The notes under the pieces were generated by a model, which was not told the origin of the DNA, ran no database searches, and saw only the letters and a program-made list of their open reading frames with translations. Both the position numbers and the translations under genes were made by a program. This document shows, piece after piece, positions 44,115 to 52,736 of a DNA stretch of 64,000 bases. Positions within the stretch are counted from its first letter, which is position 1. Each line of letters begins with the position of its first letter. Origin of the DNA: Sphingomonas hengshuiensis (GTDB lineage Bacteria > Pseudomonadota > Alphaproteobacteria > Sphingomonadales > Sphingomonadaceae); assembly GCF_000935025.1 (NCBI RefSeq), contig NZ_CP010836.1, forward strand, positions 3,720,001-3,784,000, read 5' to 3'.

Positions 44115-45668
44115 TTGACCGCCGCCTTTGCCCGCGTGCCCGAGTTGCTCGCGCAGCATCTGTTGCTGGCGTTCGCGGCGCTGCTGCTGGGGCTGGTCGT
44201 CAGCGTGCCGCTCGCGATCCTGTCGGCGCGGCATCGAAGCGTGGCGCGGGTCGCGCTGGGGCTGGCGAGCCTGATCCAGACGATTCCCAGCCTCGCGCTG
44301 CTCGCGCTCTTCTATCCACTGTTGCTGTCGCTGTCGGCGCTGGTCGGCGGGGGGATTCCGGCCTTGGGCTTCCTGCCGTCGCTGCTCGCGCTGTCGCTCT
44401 ATGCGGTGCTGCCGATCCTGCGCAACGGCGTCACCGGGCTTGCGGGCATCGACGCGGCGGTGATCGAGGCGGCCGACGGCATGGGGATGACGCGCGCGCA
44501 GAAGCTGCGGCTGGTCGAGGCGCCTTTGGTCGCGCCGGTGCTGATGGCCGGAATCCGCACTGCGGCGGTGTGGACGATCGGGGCGGCGACGCTGTCCACC
44601 ACGATCGGCCAGCCGAGCCTGGGCGACCTGATCTTTGCGGGGCTCCAGACGCAGAACTGGGCGCTGGTGCTCGCCGGGTGCGTCGCGGCGGTGGGGCTGG
44701 CGCTGGTCGTCGACGCGCTGCTCGGGCTGGCCGAGATTGGGATTGCGCGGCGGCGGCGCGGGCTGGTCTGGGCGAGCCTGGGCGTATTGCTGGCCGGCGC
44801 GCTGGTCGCGCTCGCGCCCGCATGGCCCGCGGGCAAGGGGGTCGTGACGGTCGGCGCGAAGGGCTTTTCGGAGCAATATATCCTCGCCCGCGTGATCGGC
44901 CACCGGCTGGAGGCGGCGGGCTATACCGTCCGCTATCGCGAGGGGCTAGGCTCGGCGGTGGCGTTCAGTGCGCTCGCGGGCGGCGATATCGACGTCTATG
45001 TCGACTATTCAGGCACGCTGTGGACCAACCAGATGCAGCGCAGCGACGTGCCCCCGCGCGCCGCGATCGTCGCCGGAGTCGCCCAATGGGCGAAGCGCGA
45101 GCATGGCGTGACGCTGCTCGGCAGCCTGGGGTTCGAGAACGCCTATGCCTTTGCGATGCGCGGCGACGATGCCCGGCGGCGCGGCATCCGCAGCCTGGCC
45201 GACCTTGCGGAGCAGGCGCCGCATCTCGAATTCGCCACCGATGTCGAGTTCCTCGAGCGCCCCGAATGGCGTGCGGTGCGCGATGCCTATGGGCTGCGGT
45301 TCAAGGCGGCGCATCCCTATCAGCCGACCTTCATGTACCGCGCGCTGGCGAGCGGGCGCGCCGACGTGATCCCCGCTTTCTCGTCCGACGGGCGCATCGC
45401 CGCCGACCATCTCGCGGTGCTCGAAGACCCCAAGGGCGCGATTCCGGGCTATGACGCGGTGCTGCTGCTCGCGCCGTCGCGCGGCGATGATGCACGCTTC
45501 GTGGCGGCGCTGCGCCCGCTGGTCGGGGCGATTTCGGTCGAGCGGATGCGCGAGGCCAATTACCGCGTCGACCGCGACGAGGCCAAGGCATCGCCCGAAG
45601 ACGCAGCGCGCTGGCTGGAGCGTGGACTTGGCCGCGAGGTTTCTGGTAACGCTCGCACAAGAGAATAG
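44115..45668 (+). CDS. Fused osmoprotectant ABC permease and substrate-binding protein
   Basis: 517 residues. Residues 1 to ~220 are a permease with five or six TM helices and an EAA-like loop (EAADGMGMTRAQKLRLVEAP), as in OpuCB/ProW. After a further TM helix (LGVLLAGALVALAPAWPAG), residues ~245-517 form an OpuAC-type binding domain: VTVGAKGFSEQYILA, GDIDVYVDYSGTLWT and a C-terminal lobe with DVIPAFSSDGRIA. The binding domain is thus tethered on the periplasmic side, a known arrangement in some betaine transporters. Substrate is likely glycine betaine, choline or a related compound. The TTG at 44115 is preceded by GGAGGAG from a repeat fragment. The GH3 gene follows 16 nt later. Confidence 0.9.
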   Translation: MTAAFARVPELLAQHLLLAFAALLLGLVVSVPLAILSARHRSVARVALGLASLIQTIPSLALLALFYPLLLSLSALVGGGIPALGFLPSLLALSLYAVLPILRNGVTGLAGIDAAVIEAADGMGMTRAQKLRLVEAPLVAPVLMAGIRTAAVWTIGAATLSTTIGQPSLGDLIFAGLQTQNWALVLAGCVAAVGLALVVDALLGLAEIGIARRRRGLVWASLGVLLAGALVALAPAWPAGKGVVTVGAKGFSEQYILARVIGHRLEAAGYTVRYREGLGSAVAFSALAGGDIDVYVDYSGTLWTNQMQRSDVPPRAAIVAGVAQWAKREHGVTLLGSLGFENAYAFAMRGDDARRRGIRSLADLAEQAPHLEFATDVEFLERPEWRAVRDAYGLRFKAAHPYQPTFMYRALASGRADVIPAFSSDGRIAADHLAVLEDPKGAIPGYDAVLLLAPSRGDDARFVAALRPLVGAISVERMREANYRVDRDEAKASPEDAARWLERGLGREVSGNARTRE

Positions 45669-45684
45669 GGACGGAGAGATTCTG

Positions 45685-48141
45685 ATGGGTATCAAGCTGC
45701 TTCTGGCGACGACTTTCCTTGTGTCCGCACCGGCTTTTGCGCAAACTTCGCCGACAACGCTGTCTGGCCAGACAGTCGCCGATCCCGCCAAATGGCCCGC
45801 CGCGAAGAGCCAGGGGCTCAGCGATCCCGCGACCGAGACGTTCGTCGACGGGCTGCTCGCGCAGATGACGGTCGAGGAGAAAATCGGCCAGATGATCCAG
45901 GCGGATATCGGCGCGATGAAGCCCGAGGAGCTTCGCCAATATCCGCTCGGATCGGTGCTCGCCGGGGGCAATTCGCCGCCGCTGTCGGGCAATGACCGCT
46001 CGCCCCAGGCCGATTGGGTGGAGACCGCGCGCGCCTTCCGCGCCGTGGCGATGGAGCCGCGCGGCAAGCATGCGCCGATCCCGCTGCTGTTCGGCGTCGA
46101 TGCGGTCCATGGCAACAACAATGTGGTCGGCGCGACGATATTCCCGCACAATATCGGGCTGGGCGCCGCCAACGACCCCGCTCTGCTCCGCCGCATCGGC
46201 GAGGTCACCGCGATCGAAACCGCCGCCGCCGGCCCCGACTGGGCGTTCGGGCCGACCGTCGCGGTGCCGCAGGACGATCGCTGGGGCCGCACCTATGAAG
46301 GCTATTCGGAGGACCCGGCGATCGTCCGCGGGCTGGCCGGCGCGATGGTCGAGGGTATCCAGGGCAAGCCCGGTACCACCAACCGCATCCAGAAGGGCTA
46401 TGTCGCGGCCAGCACCAAGCATTTCCTGGGCGATGGCGGCACCCATGACGGCATCGACCAGGGCGATGCCCGCGTGTCCGAGGCGACACTGGTCGCGATC
46501 CACGGCGCGGGATACCCGCCCGCGATCGAAGCCGGCACGATGACCGTGATGGCCAGCTATTCGAGCTGGAACGGCGCGAAGATGCACGGCAACAAATCGC
46601 TGCTCACCGATGTGCTCAAAGGGCGGATGGGGTTTGAAGGCTTCGTCGTCGGCGACTGGAACGGCCATGGCCAGGTCCCCGGCTGCACCAACACCGATTG
46701 CCCGGTCGCGTTCAACGCCGGGCTCGACATGGCGATGGCGCCCGATAGCTGGAAGGGGCTGTTCGATTCGACGCTGCGCCAGGCAAAGGACGGCACGATC
46801 CCGATGGCGCGGATCGACGATGCCGTGCGCCGCATCTTGCGCGTGAAGGTCAAGCTGGGGCTGTTCGACCCCGCCCGCCCGATCGAGGGCAAGGCCGGGG
46901 TGCTCGGCGCCCCCGCGCACCGCGCCGTGGCGCGCGAGGCGGCGGCCAAGTCGCTGGTGCTGCTCAAGAACAGCGGCGTGCTGCCGATCAAGGCGTCGGC
47001 AAAGGTTCTCGTCACCGGCCCCGGCGCCGATTCGATCGGGATGCAGACCGGCGGCTGGACGCTGAGCTGGCAGGGCGACGGCAATGGCAATGAGCTGTTC
47101 CCCAACGCCGAATCGATCTTTGCAGGCATCCAGAAGGCCGTGACGGCAGGCGGCGGCACCGCCACGCTCTCGCCCGATGGCAGCTTCACGGCAAAGCCCG
47201 ACGTCGCGATCGTCGTGTTCGGCGAACAACCCTATGCCGAGATGCGCGGCGACATCCGCACGCTGGAATTCCAGCCCGGCGACAAACAGGCGCTGGCGCA
47301 GCTCCGTACGCTTAGGGCGGCGGGGATTCCCGTTGTGTCGGTGTTCCTCTCAGGTCGCCCGCTCTGGGTGAACCCCGAGCTGAATGCGTCGGACGCATTC
47401 GTCGCGGCATGGCTGCCGGGGAGCGAGGGCGGCGCGATCGCCGATGTGCTGGTGGGCGACACGGGCGGCAAGCCGCGCGGCGACTTCCACGGGCGGCTGT
47501 CGTTCAGCTGGCCCAAGACCGCGGGCCAGTTCACGCTCAACAAGGGGCAGCCGGGCTATGACCCGCTGTTCGCGCTGGGTTACGGCCTGACCTATGCCAA
47601 GCCGGGCAGCGTGCCCGCGCTCAGCGAGGAATCGGGCGTCGACGCCTCGCTCGCCAATACCAGCGTGTTCTTCGCGCGCGGCGCGGCGCCGGCACCCTTC
47701 TCGTTCGCGACCGACAGCGGCATCAAGCGAACGACCGTCGAGGGCCCGGCGACGCAGGAGGGCGGCCAGCTGCTCAGCTGGCCCGCGGGCAAGGCGACGC
47801 TGCGCATCGGCGGGCGCGAACTGGACCTGAGCCGCGAGGCCAATGCCGACTTGTCGCTCCAGCTGACCTATCGCCTGGAGGCGCCCGCGACCGGCCCGGT
47901 CCGGCTGCTGATGGAGGGCGGCACCAACAAGGGGGCGATCGACGCGACCAGCCTGTTCACCGGCCAGACGGGGACGTGGCGCACCGCCAAGATCCTGCTC
48001 AAATGCTATCAGCAGAACGGCGTCGACCTGAGCAAGGTCGTAGCACCCGTGGTGATCGAGGCATCGGGGCCGCTGTCCTTCGCGATTGCCGAGGCGCGGA
48101 TCGTGTCCGATCCCAACGCATCGATCTGCCCGGGCAAATGA
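45685..48141 (+). CDS. Glycoside hydrolase family 3 (exo-beta-glucosidase type)
   Basis: 818 residues with signal peptide (LLLATTFLVSAPAFAQ), so periplasmic. The GH3 N-terminal barrel contains VEEKIGQMIQAD, FGVDAVHGNNNV, AASTKHFLGDGG and the nucleophile Asp324 in GFVVGDWNGHGQ. A C-terminal alpha/beta sandwich (SLVLLKNSGVLPI) supplies the acid/base Glu, followed by a ~170-residue Ig-like end with Cys in DPNASICPGK. Such enzymes remove terminal glucose from beta-1,4- or beta-1,3-glucans. Start ATG at 45685 after GGAGAG. Coupled to the aldose epimerase gene by a 4-nt overlap, a natural pair since the epimerase interconverts the released anomers. Confidence 0.93.
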   Translation: MGIKLLLATTFLVSAPAFAQTSPTTLSGQTVADPAKWPAAKSQGLSDPATETFVDGLLAQMTVEEKIGQMIQADIGAMKPEELRQYPLGSVLAGGNSPPLSGNDRSPQADWVETARAFRAVAMEPRGKHAPIPLLFGVDAVHGNNNVVGATIFPHNIGLGAANDPALLRRIGEVTAIETAAAGPDWAFGPTVAVPQDDRWGRTYEGYSEDPAIVRGLAGAMVEGIQGKPGTTNRIQKGYVAASTKHFLGDGGTHDGIDQGDARVSEATLVAIHGAGYPPAIEAGTMTVMASYSSWNGAKMHGNKSLLTDVLKGRMGFEGFVVGDWNGHGQVPGCTNTDCPVAFNAGLDMAMAPDSWKGLFDSTLRQAKDGTIPMARIDDAVRRILRVKVKLGLFDPARPIEGKAGVLGAPAHRAVAREAAAKSLVLLKNSGVLPIKASAKVLVTGPGADSIGMQTGGWTLSWQGDGNGNELFPNAESIFAGIQKAVTAGGGTATLSPDGSFTAKPDVAIVVFGEQPYAEMRGDIRTLEFQPGDKQALAQLRTLRAAGIPVVSVFLSGRPLWVNPELNASDAFVAAWLPGSEGGAIADVLVGDTGGKPRGDFHGRLSFSWPKTAGQFTLNKGQPGYDPLFALGYGLTYAKPGSVPALSEESGVDASLANTSVFFARGAAPAPFSFATDSGIKRTTVEGPATQEGGQLLSWPAGKATLRIGGRELDLSREANADLSLQLTYRLEAPATGPVRLLMEGGTNKGAIDATSLFTGQTGTWRTAKILLKCYQQNGVDLSKVVAPVVIEASGPLSFAIAEARIVSDPNASICPGK

Positions 48142-49175
48142 CCGGGGCGATCCAGACGGTGGAGATTGCGCGCGGAGCCTTCCGCGCGCAGTTCCTCACG
48201 CTGGGCGCGGCGCTGCGCGTGCTGGAGGTGCCGGGGCGCGACGGCAGCGTGGCGAATGTCGTGCTCGGCTATCGCGACCTCGACGCCTATCGTGGCCCGC
48301 CGAGTTTTCACGGCGCGGTGGTGGGGCGCTATGCCAATCGCATCGGCGGCGCGCGGTTCACGCTCGACGGGACGCCGTTCGCGATCGCGGCGAACGACGG
48401 CGCGAACAGCCTGCATTCGGGGCCGCTAGGCTTCGACCAACAGCTCTGGAGCGTGGTCGCGCAAGATGCCTGGTCGGTCACCTTCGCGCTGGTCAGCCCC
48501 GATGGCACGAACGGCTTCCCCGGCACGCTCCGCGCCGAGGCGCGCTACACGCTGGAGGAAGACGGGCTGGCCGTGGCGCTGACCGCGACGACCGATCGCG
48601 CGACGGTCTGCAACCTGACCCAGCACAGCTATTTCAACCTGGCGGGCGAAGCGAGCGGGACGAATGTGCTCGGCCACCGGCTCCAGGTCGAGGCGAGCCG
48701 GATGACGCCGGTCGACGCCGCGATGATCCCGACCGGCGCATTCGCCGATGTCGCGGGGACGCCATTCGACTTTCGCACCCCCCACGCGATCGGGGAGCGG
48801 ATCGACGCGCCCGACGACCAGCTCCGGCTCGGCCAGGGCTATGACCATAATCTGGTGCTCGACGGTGCGTTCGGCACGCCGCGCCGGATCGCGACGCTGT
48901 TCGACCCTCAATCGGGGCGCGTGCTCGATCTCGAATCGTCGAAGCCGGGGTTGCAGCTGTATACCGGCAACCATCTGGGCGGCGGCGCGCCGGGAACCGG
49001 GGGCCACGCCTATCCGCCGCGCGGCGGGCTGTGCCTCGAACCGCAGTTCTTCCCCGACAGCCCCAACCGCCCCGATTTCCCGAGCGCGCGGCTCGATCCC
49101 GGACAGGTCTATCGCCACGACATGGCGTTCCGCTTCCGCGTTGCCGCCACAGACGAAGAGGCCTTCCCCGGCTGA
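48138..49175 (+). CDS. galM: Aldose 1-epimerase (galactose mutarotase)
   Basis: 345 residues, beta-sandwich fold. The catalytic His163 is in LTQHSYFNLAGE and the catalytic Glu301 in GLCLEPQFFPDSPN; GRYANRIGGARF is the conserved N-terminal block. It interconverts alpha and beta sugar anomers. No signal peptide, so it is probably cytoplasmic and acts after sugar uptake. It overlaps the GH3 stop (ATGA). Its stop codon lies in the loop of the terminator hairpin that follows. Confidence 0.92.
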   Translation: MTGAIQTVEIARGAFRAQFLTLGAALRVLEVPGRDGSVANVVLGYRDLDAYRGPPSFHGAVVGRYANRIGGARFTLDGTPFAIAANDGANSLHSGPLGFDQQLWSVVAQDAWSVTFALVSPDGTNGFPGTLRAEARYTLEEDGLAVALTATTDRATVCNLTQHSYFNLAGEASGTNVLGHRLQVEASRMTPVDAAMIPTGAFADVAGTPFDFRTPHAIGERIDAPDDQLRLGQGYDHNLVLDGAFGTPRRIATLFDPQSGRVLDLESSKPGLQLYTGNHLGGGAPGTGGHAYPPRGGLCLEPQFFPDSPNRPDFPSARLDPGQVYRHDMAFRFRVAATDEEAFPG

Positions 49176-49193
49176 TCGCCGGGAAAGGCCTTT
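49160..49193 (+). terminator. Terminator hairpin overlapping the galM stop codon
   Basis: GGCCTTCCCCGGC (49160-49172) and GCCGGGAAAGGCC (49178-49190) form a 13-bp stem with one mismatch; the loop contains the galM TGA. The following T-tract is short (TTTG), so it may be a weak or bidirectional stop between convergent genes. Confidence 0.6.
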
Positions 49194-49212
49194 GTTCGAT
49201 CCTGTCCCCTGA

Positions 49213-50790
49213 TCAGGCGACCGTGGGCTTCCCGTCGACGCGGCGCGGGACGATCGTCTCGCCGTCACGCAGCTCCGCCGGGAGCAGCGCCTCGGGCAGG
49301 TCCTGATAGCTTACCGGGCGCAGGAAACGGTCGATCGCCAGCGTGCCGACCGAGGTGCTGCGGCCATCGGCGGTCGACGGATAGGGCCCGCCATGGACCA
49401 TCGCGTCGGTCACTTCGACACCCGTCGGCCAGCCATTTGCAAGGATACGCCCGACCAGATTCTCGAGCAGCGGGAGCAGCGTCTGCGCGACGGCGTGGTC
49501 GCCCGCATCGAGGTGCAGCGTCGCGGTAAGCTGGCCCTCCAGCAGCGCCACGACCTTGAGCAGCTCGTCGAGATCGGCACAGCGCACCAGCAGTGAGGTC
49601 GCGCCGAACACTTCCTCGGCATGGCCGGGATCGGCGATGAAGTCCGCGCCGGTCATCGTGAACAGCGCGCCCTGGCCGTTGGTCGGCCCCTCGGGCGCGA
49701 GCCCCTCGGCCAGCTTGGTGATCGACGATGCCGATGCCAGCCGCGCGACGCCGCTCTCATAGGCCTTGTGGATGCCGGGGGTCAGCATCGTCTGCGACGG
49801 CGCGCCCATCATCGCCGCCGATGCGGCGCTCAGGAAACGCTCAAGGTCGGGGCCGTTGATCGCGAGGACGAGGCCCGGATTGGTGCAGAACTGCCCCGCG
49901 CCCATCGTCACCGACGCGACATAGGCGGTGCCCAGCGCCTCGGCGCGCGCCTTCAGCGCTTCCGGCAGCAGGAACACCGGGTTGACGCTGCTCATCTCGG
50001 CATAGACCGGGATCGGCACCGGGCGCGCCGCCGCCAGCTTCATCAGCGCGACGCCGCCGCCGCGCGATCCCGTGAAACCCACCGCCTTGATCTGCGGATC
50101 GGTGACCAGCGCCTGCCCCACCGAATTGCCGGGGCCGTTGATCAGCGAGAACACGCCCTCGGGCATGCCCGTGCGCTCCGCCGCCTTGACGATCGCGCTG
50201 GCGACCAGCTCGGCGGTGCCGGGATGCGCCGAATGGCCCTTCACGATCACCGGGCAACCCGCGGCGAGTGCCGAGGCGGTGTCGCCGCCCGCGACCGAGA
50301 AGGCGAGCGGGAAGTTGGAGGCGCCGAACACCGTCACCGGCCCCAGCGGCACCATGCGCAGCCGCAGGTCGGGCTTGGGCGCGGGCTGGCGATCGGGGAT
50401 TGCGTGATCGATGCGCGCGCGCAGATATTCGCCGAGGCGGATTTCCTTCGCGAACAGCCGCATCTGGCCCGCAGTACGCCCGCGCTCGCCGGTCAGCCGC
50501 GCCTTGGGCAGGCCGCTCTCGACCATCGCACGCTCGACCAGTTCGTCGCCCAGCGCCTCGATTTCCTCGGCAATGGCTTCGAGGAATTCGGCGCGGCGTT
50601 CGCGCGGCAGGGCGGCATAGATCGGGAAAGCGGCGGCGGCGGCAGCCGTCGCGGTCGCCACGTCGTCAACCGTCGCGACGCTGAAGCGCGGCTCGATCTC
50701 GGCGCCGGTGGCGGCGGCCACGGCCTTGAAGCCGGCGCCGTCGCGCTGAACGCGCTTCGACGCGATAAAAAGATCCCCAGTCAGCGACAT
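49213..50790 (-). CDS. Alpha-ketoglutarate semialdehyde dehydrogenase-type aldehyde dehydrogenase
   Basis: 525 residues, longer than most ALDH. Motifs are VFGASNFPLAFSVAGGD, GFTGSRGGGVALM (cofactor), the Glu in AEMSSVNPVFLLP and the catalytic Cys in GAGQFCTNPGLVL. The FGASNFPLAFS and GQFCTNPG forms are typical of alpha-ketoglutaric semialdehyde dehydrogenases, which make 2-oxoglutarate at the end of non-phosphorylating pentose, hexarate or hydroxyproline breakdown. It acts in the cytoplasm. A LacI-type operator lies about 26 nt upstream of its start, and a GntR regulator gene is 89 nt upstream on the same strand, both consistent with sugar-acid control. Confidence 0.88.
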   Translation of the reverse strand: MSLTGDLFIASKRVQRDGAGFKAVAAATGAEIEPRFSVATVDDVATATAAAAAAFPIYAALPRERRAEFLEAIAEEIEALGDELVERAMVESGLPKARLTGERGRTAGQMRLFAKEIRLGEYLRARIDHAIPDRQPAPKPDLRLRMVPLGPVTVFGASNFPLAFSVAGGDTASALAAGCPVIVKGHSAHPGTAELVASAIVKAAERTGMPEGVFSLINGPGNSVGQALVTDPQIKAVGFTGSRGGGVALMKLAAARPVPIPVYAEMSSVNPVFLLPEALKARAEALGTAYVASVTMGAGQFCTNPGLVLAINGPDLERFLSAASAAMMGAPSQTMLTPGIHKAYESGVARLASASSITKLAEGLAPEGPTNGQGALFTMTGADFIADPGHAEEVFGATSLLVRCADLDELLKVVALLEGQLTATLHLDAGDHAVAQTLLPLLENLVGRILANGWPTGVEVTDAMVHGGPYPSTADGRSTSVGTLAIDRFLRPVSYQDLPEALLPAELRDGETIVPRRVDGKPTVA

Positions 50791-50814
50791 TCAAACTCTC
50801 CCGATCTCGATGGA

Positions 50815-50828
50815 CGTTAGCGGTAACA
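50815..50828. promoter_or_regulatory. LacI-family-type operator upstream of the dehydrogenase gene
   Basis: CGTTAGCGGTAACA (50815-50828) is a near-palindrome with the centre TTAnCGnTAA once the strand is reversed (TGTTACCGCTAACG), the typical LacI-family half-site plan with a central CG. It lies between the GntR gene and the aldehyde dehydrogenase start. No LacI-type gene is in the window, so the regulator would be encoded elsewhere; a GntR site is the alternative. Confidence 0.5.
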
Positions 50829-50879
50829 TGCCCGAGGGCATTTAAGGCCTGGGGGCGCCCGGTTCAATGCCGCGCGGCC

Positions 50880-51662
50880 TCAGCAGCACAGGCTGAGCCT
50901 GCGCCCGCGCGCCGATGGGTCGCTCGCCTCGATTGTGTCGGCGAGCCCCAGATCGACCAATTTCGCCATCGCATCATGCGCAGCCTGCGCGTCGCCGGCG
51001 GCAATCGCATCGTACACGCGCAGATGGATCGGCAGCGCGTCGTGGGGCGCGGGCAGCCGATCCTGCTTGAACGCCGTGGTAAAGGCGATCGCCGCCGCCA
51101 CCCCGCGCGTCAGCGAAATGATGAAGTCGTTTCCCGATGCCTCGAGCAGCGCAAAGTGGAACTGTTCGTCGCAGCACCGTCCCTGTTCGGTCGCGAAGCT
51201 GTGCCGCGCGACACCGTCCAGCCCCGCCTTCATCCGCGCCAGCTGCGCGTCGGTCCGCCGCAACGCCGCCAGCCGCGCGGCATCGGGCTCGACGATGCGC
51301 CGCAGCTCGAACAGACTGACGATCAGTTCCGGGTCCGGCTCTCCCGAAAAGGTCCAGGCCAGCACGTCGGGATCGAGCAGCTGCCACTCGCTGCGCGGGC
51401 TGACCTGCGTGCCGATCTTGGGGCGCGAATGGACCAGGCCCTTCGCGGCGAGGATACGGATCGCCTCGCGATACGCGGTGCGCGACACGTTGAACTGGAC
51501 GCTGGCGGCGATCTCGCCTTCCAGTATCTCGCCGGGCTGGAGCGCACCCGACACGATACGGATGCCCAGTTCGCGCGCGACGGTGCCGTGGAGCCGCAGC
51601 GACCGCGGCCGCGCAGGCCTGATCCGGATTTTCTTGGGGGGTGCGGGCCGAGCGTCGGTCAT
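50880..51662 (-). CDS. GntR-family transcriptional regulator (FCD/FadR type)
   Basis: 260 residues. The N-terminal winged helix includes RELGIRIVSGALQPGEIL and FNVSRTAYREAIRILAAKGLV, the GntR recognition region. The C-terminal FCD domain is all helical, with EQFHFALLEASGN and the metal-site His in PIHLRVYDAIAAG. It ends in an Arg/Cys-rich tail. Regulators of this group often control sugar-acid catabolism and respond to the pathway's acid intermediates. It lies 89 nt upstream of the ketoglutarate semialdehyde dehydrogenase gene on the same strand and probably controls it. Start is the ATG at 51662. Confidence 0.9.
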   Translation of the reverse strand: MTDARPAPPKKIRIRPARPRSLRLHGTVARELGIRIVSGALQPGEILEGEIAASVQFNVSRTAYREAIRILAAKGLVHSRPKIGTQVSPRSEWQLLDPDVLAWTFSGEPDPELIVSLFELRRIVEPDAARLAALRRTDAQLARMKAGLDGVARHSFATEQGRCCDEQFHFALLEASGNDFIISLTRGVAAAIAFTTAFKQDRLPAPHDALPIHLRVYDAIAAGDAQAAHDAMAKLVDLGLADTIEASDPSARGRRLSLCC

Positions 51663-51681
51663 CCAATCCCTTGGGCAATTT

Positions 51682-51774
51682 TGGCGGAGACGGAGGGATT
51701 CGAACCCTCGGTAGGAGTAATCCCCCTACGGCGGTTTAGCAAACCGCTGGTTTCAGCCACTCACCCACGTCTCC
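51682..51774 (-). tRNA. tRNA-Ser (GCT anticodon)
   Basis: 93 nt on the minus strand including an encoded CCA. Acceptor stem GGAGACG pairs with CGTCTCC, followed by discriminator G. The anticodon arm is GCGGT-TTGCTAA-ACCGC with anticodon GCT. A long variable arm (GTAGGGGGATTACTCCTAC) is present, as required for serine, and the T-arm contains GGTTCGAATCC. Confidence 0.96.
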
Positions 51775-51794
51775 GGAAAGGGCCCGAGCGGAGG

Positions 51795-51823
51795 CCTATA
51801 GCGAGGGTCTCTCGCGCGATCAA
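51795..51823 (-). promoter_or_regulatory. Sigma-70 promoter of tRNA-Ser
   Basis: On the minus strand TTGATC (51823-51818), a 17-nt spacer and TATAGG (51800-51795) precede the tRNA by 20 nt, a good match in sequence and spacing. Confidence 0.65.
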
Positions 51824-51925
51824 CGGCAGAACCGCTCCAACGTGAAATCGACTCGTCTGACCGCTCCGTTCATTGCAGCGACAGGGCGGCAGGCATAGCG
51901 TGCAGCGTCTTTTGGGGGTGTTGGA

Positions 51926-52699
51926 ATGCGTATGCGGGCGTTGATGCTATGGGCTGCCGCGGCAATGCTGGGTGTGAGCACCGCGCCCGCAATGGCGCAG
52001 ATGACGACGATCGACCCGAACACCGGGATCGATTCGGACCTCCAGACAGCCCCTGCGCCGCAGGAGAGTCCCGCACCGCAGGACCCTGCCTATCCGCAGG
52101 AGCCCGCTTACCCACAGGATCAGGGCACTGCCTATCGCCCGCCGCAGCGCGACACCGCGCCGGCCCGCGATCCGCAGGCGCCCGCCACCGCCGCCACCAC
52201 GCGCGAACGGGCGACCGACACCTTCCAGCATGACGATCTGATCGGCGCAGCCGAGGGGGTGTTCGGCAAGGGCGCGTCGGGGCTTGCCGGGATCATCGAG
52301 AATATCCTGAAGGAACAGGGCGAACCCAATGCCTATATCGCCGGGCGCGAGGCGTCGGGCGCGATCGGGATCGGGCTGCGCTACGGCTCGGGCGAGATGT
52401 TCCACAAGGTCGAGGGCAACCGCAAAGTCTATTGGACCGGCCCCTCGGTCGGCTTCGACCTGGGCGGCGATGCGAACAAGGTGTTCGTGCTCGTGTACAA
52501 CCTGTTCGACTCACAGGATTTGTACAAGCGCTTCCCCGCGGGCGAGGGCCGCGTCTATTTCGTCGGCGGCTTCTCGGCGAGCTATATGCGCAGCGGCGAC
52601 GTCGTGCTGATCCCGGTGCGGCTCGGCGTCGGCTGGCGGCTCGGGATCAACGCGGGGTATATGAAGTTCAGCGAGAAGAAGAAGTGGATGCCGTTCTGA
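51926..52699 (+). CDS. EipA-like periplasmic protein (DUF1134)
   Basis: 257 residues with signal peptide (LMLWAAAAMLGVSTAPAMAQ). Residues ~27-90 form a Pro/Gln/Ala-rich linker with repeated PAYPQ-type units. The folded part, from FQHDDLIGAAEGVFGKGASG to the end, matches DUF1134: NAYIAGREASGAIGIGLRYG, GEMFHKVEGNRKVYWTGPS and RLGINAGYMKFSEKKKWMPF. The Brucella relative EipA is a periplasmic beta-barrel-like protein needed for cell-envelope integrity and linked to O-antigen. The same type of role is inferred. The C-terminal domain is among the most conserved proteins of alphaproteobacteria. It stands alone between tRNA-Ser and the convergent pyrC. Confidence 0.9.
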   Translation: MRMRALMLWAAAAMLGVSTAPAMAQMTTIDPNTGIDSDLQTAPAPQESPAPQDPAYPQEPAYPQDQGTAYRPPQRDTAPARDPQAPATAATTRERATDTFQHDDLIGAAEGVFGKGASGLAGIIENILKEQGEPNAYIAGREASGAIGIGLRYGSGEMFHKVEGNRKVYWTGPSVGFDLGGDANKVFVLVYNLFDSQDLYKRFPAGEGRVYFVGGFSASYMRSGDVVLIPVRLGVGWRLGINAGYMKFSEKKKWMPF

Positions 52700-52736
52700 T
52701 CGCGCATCCCCGCGCGGGCGGCTGAGGCCTCGCGCC

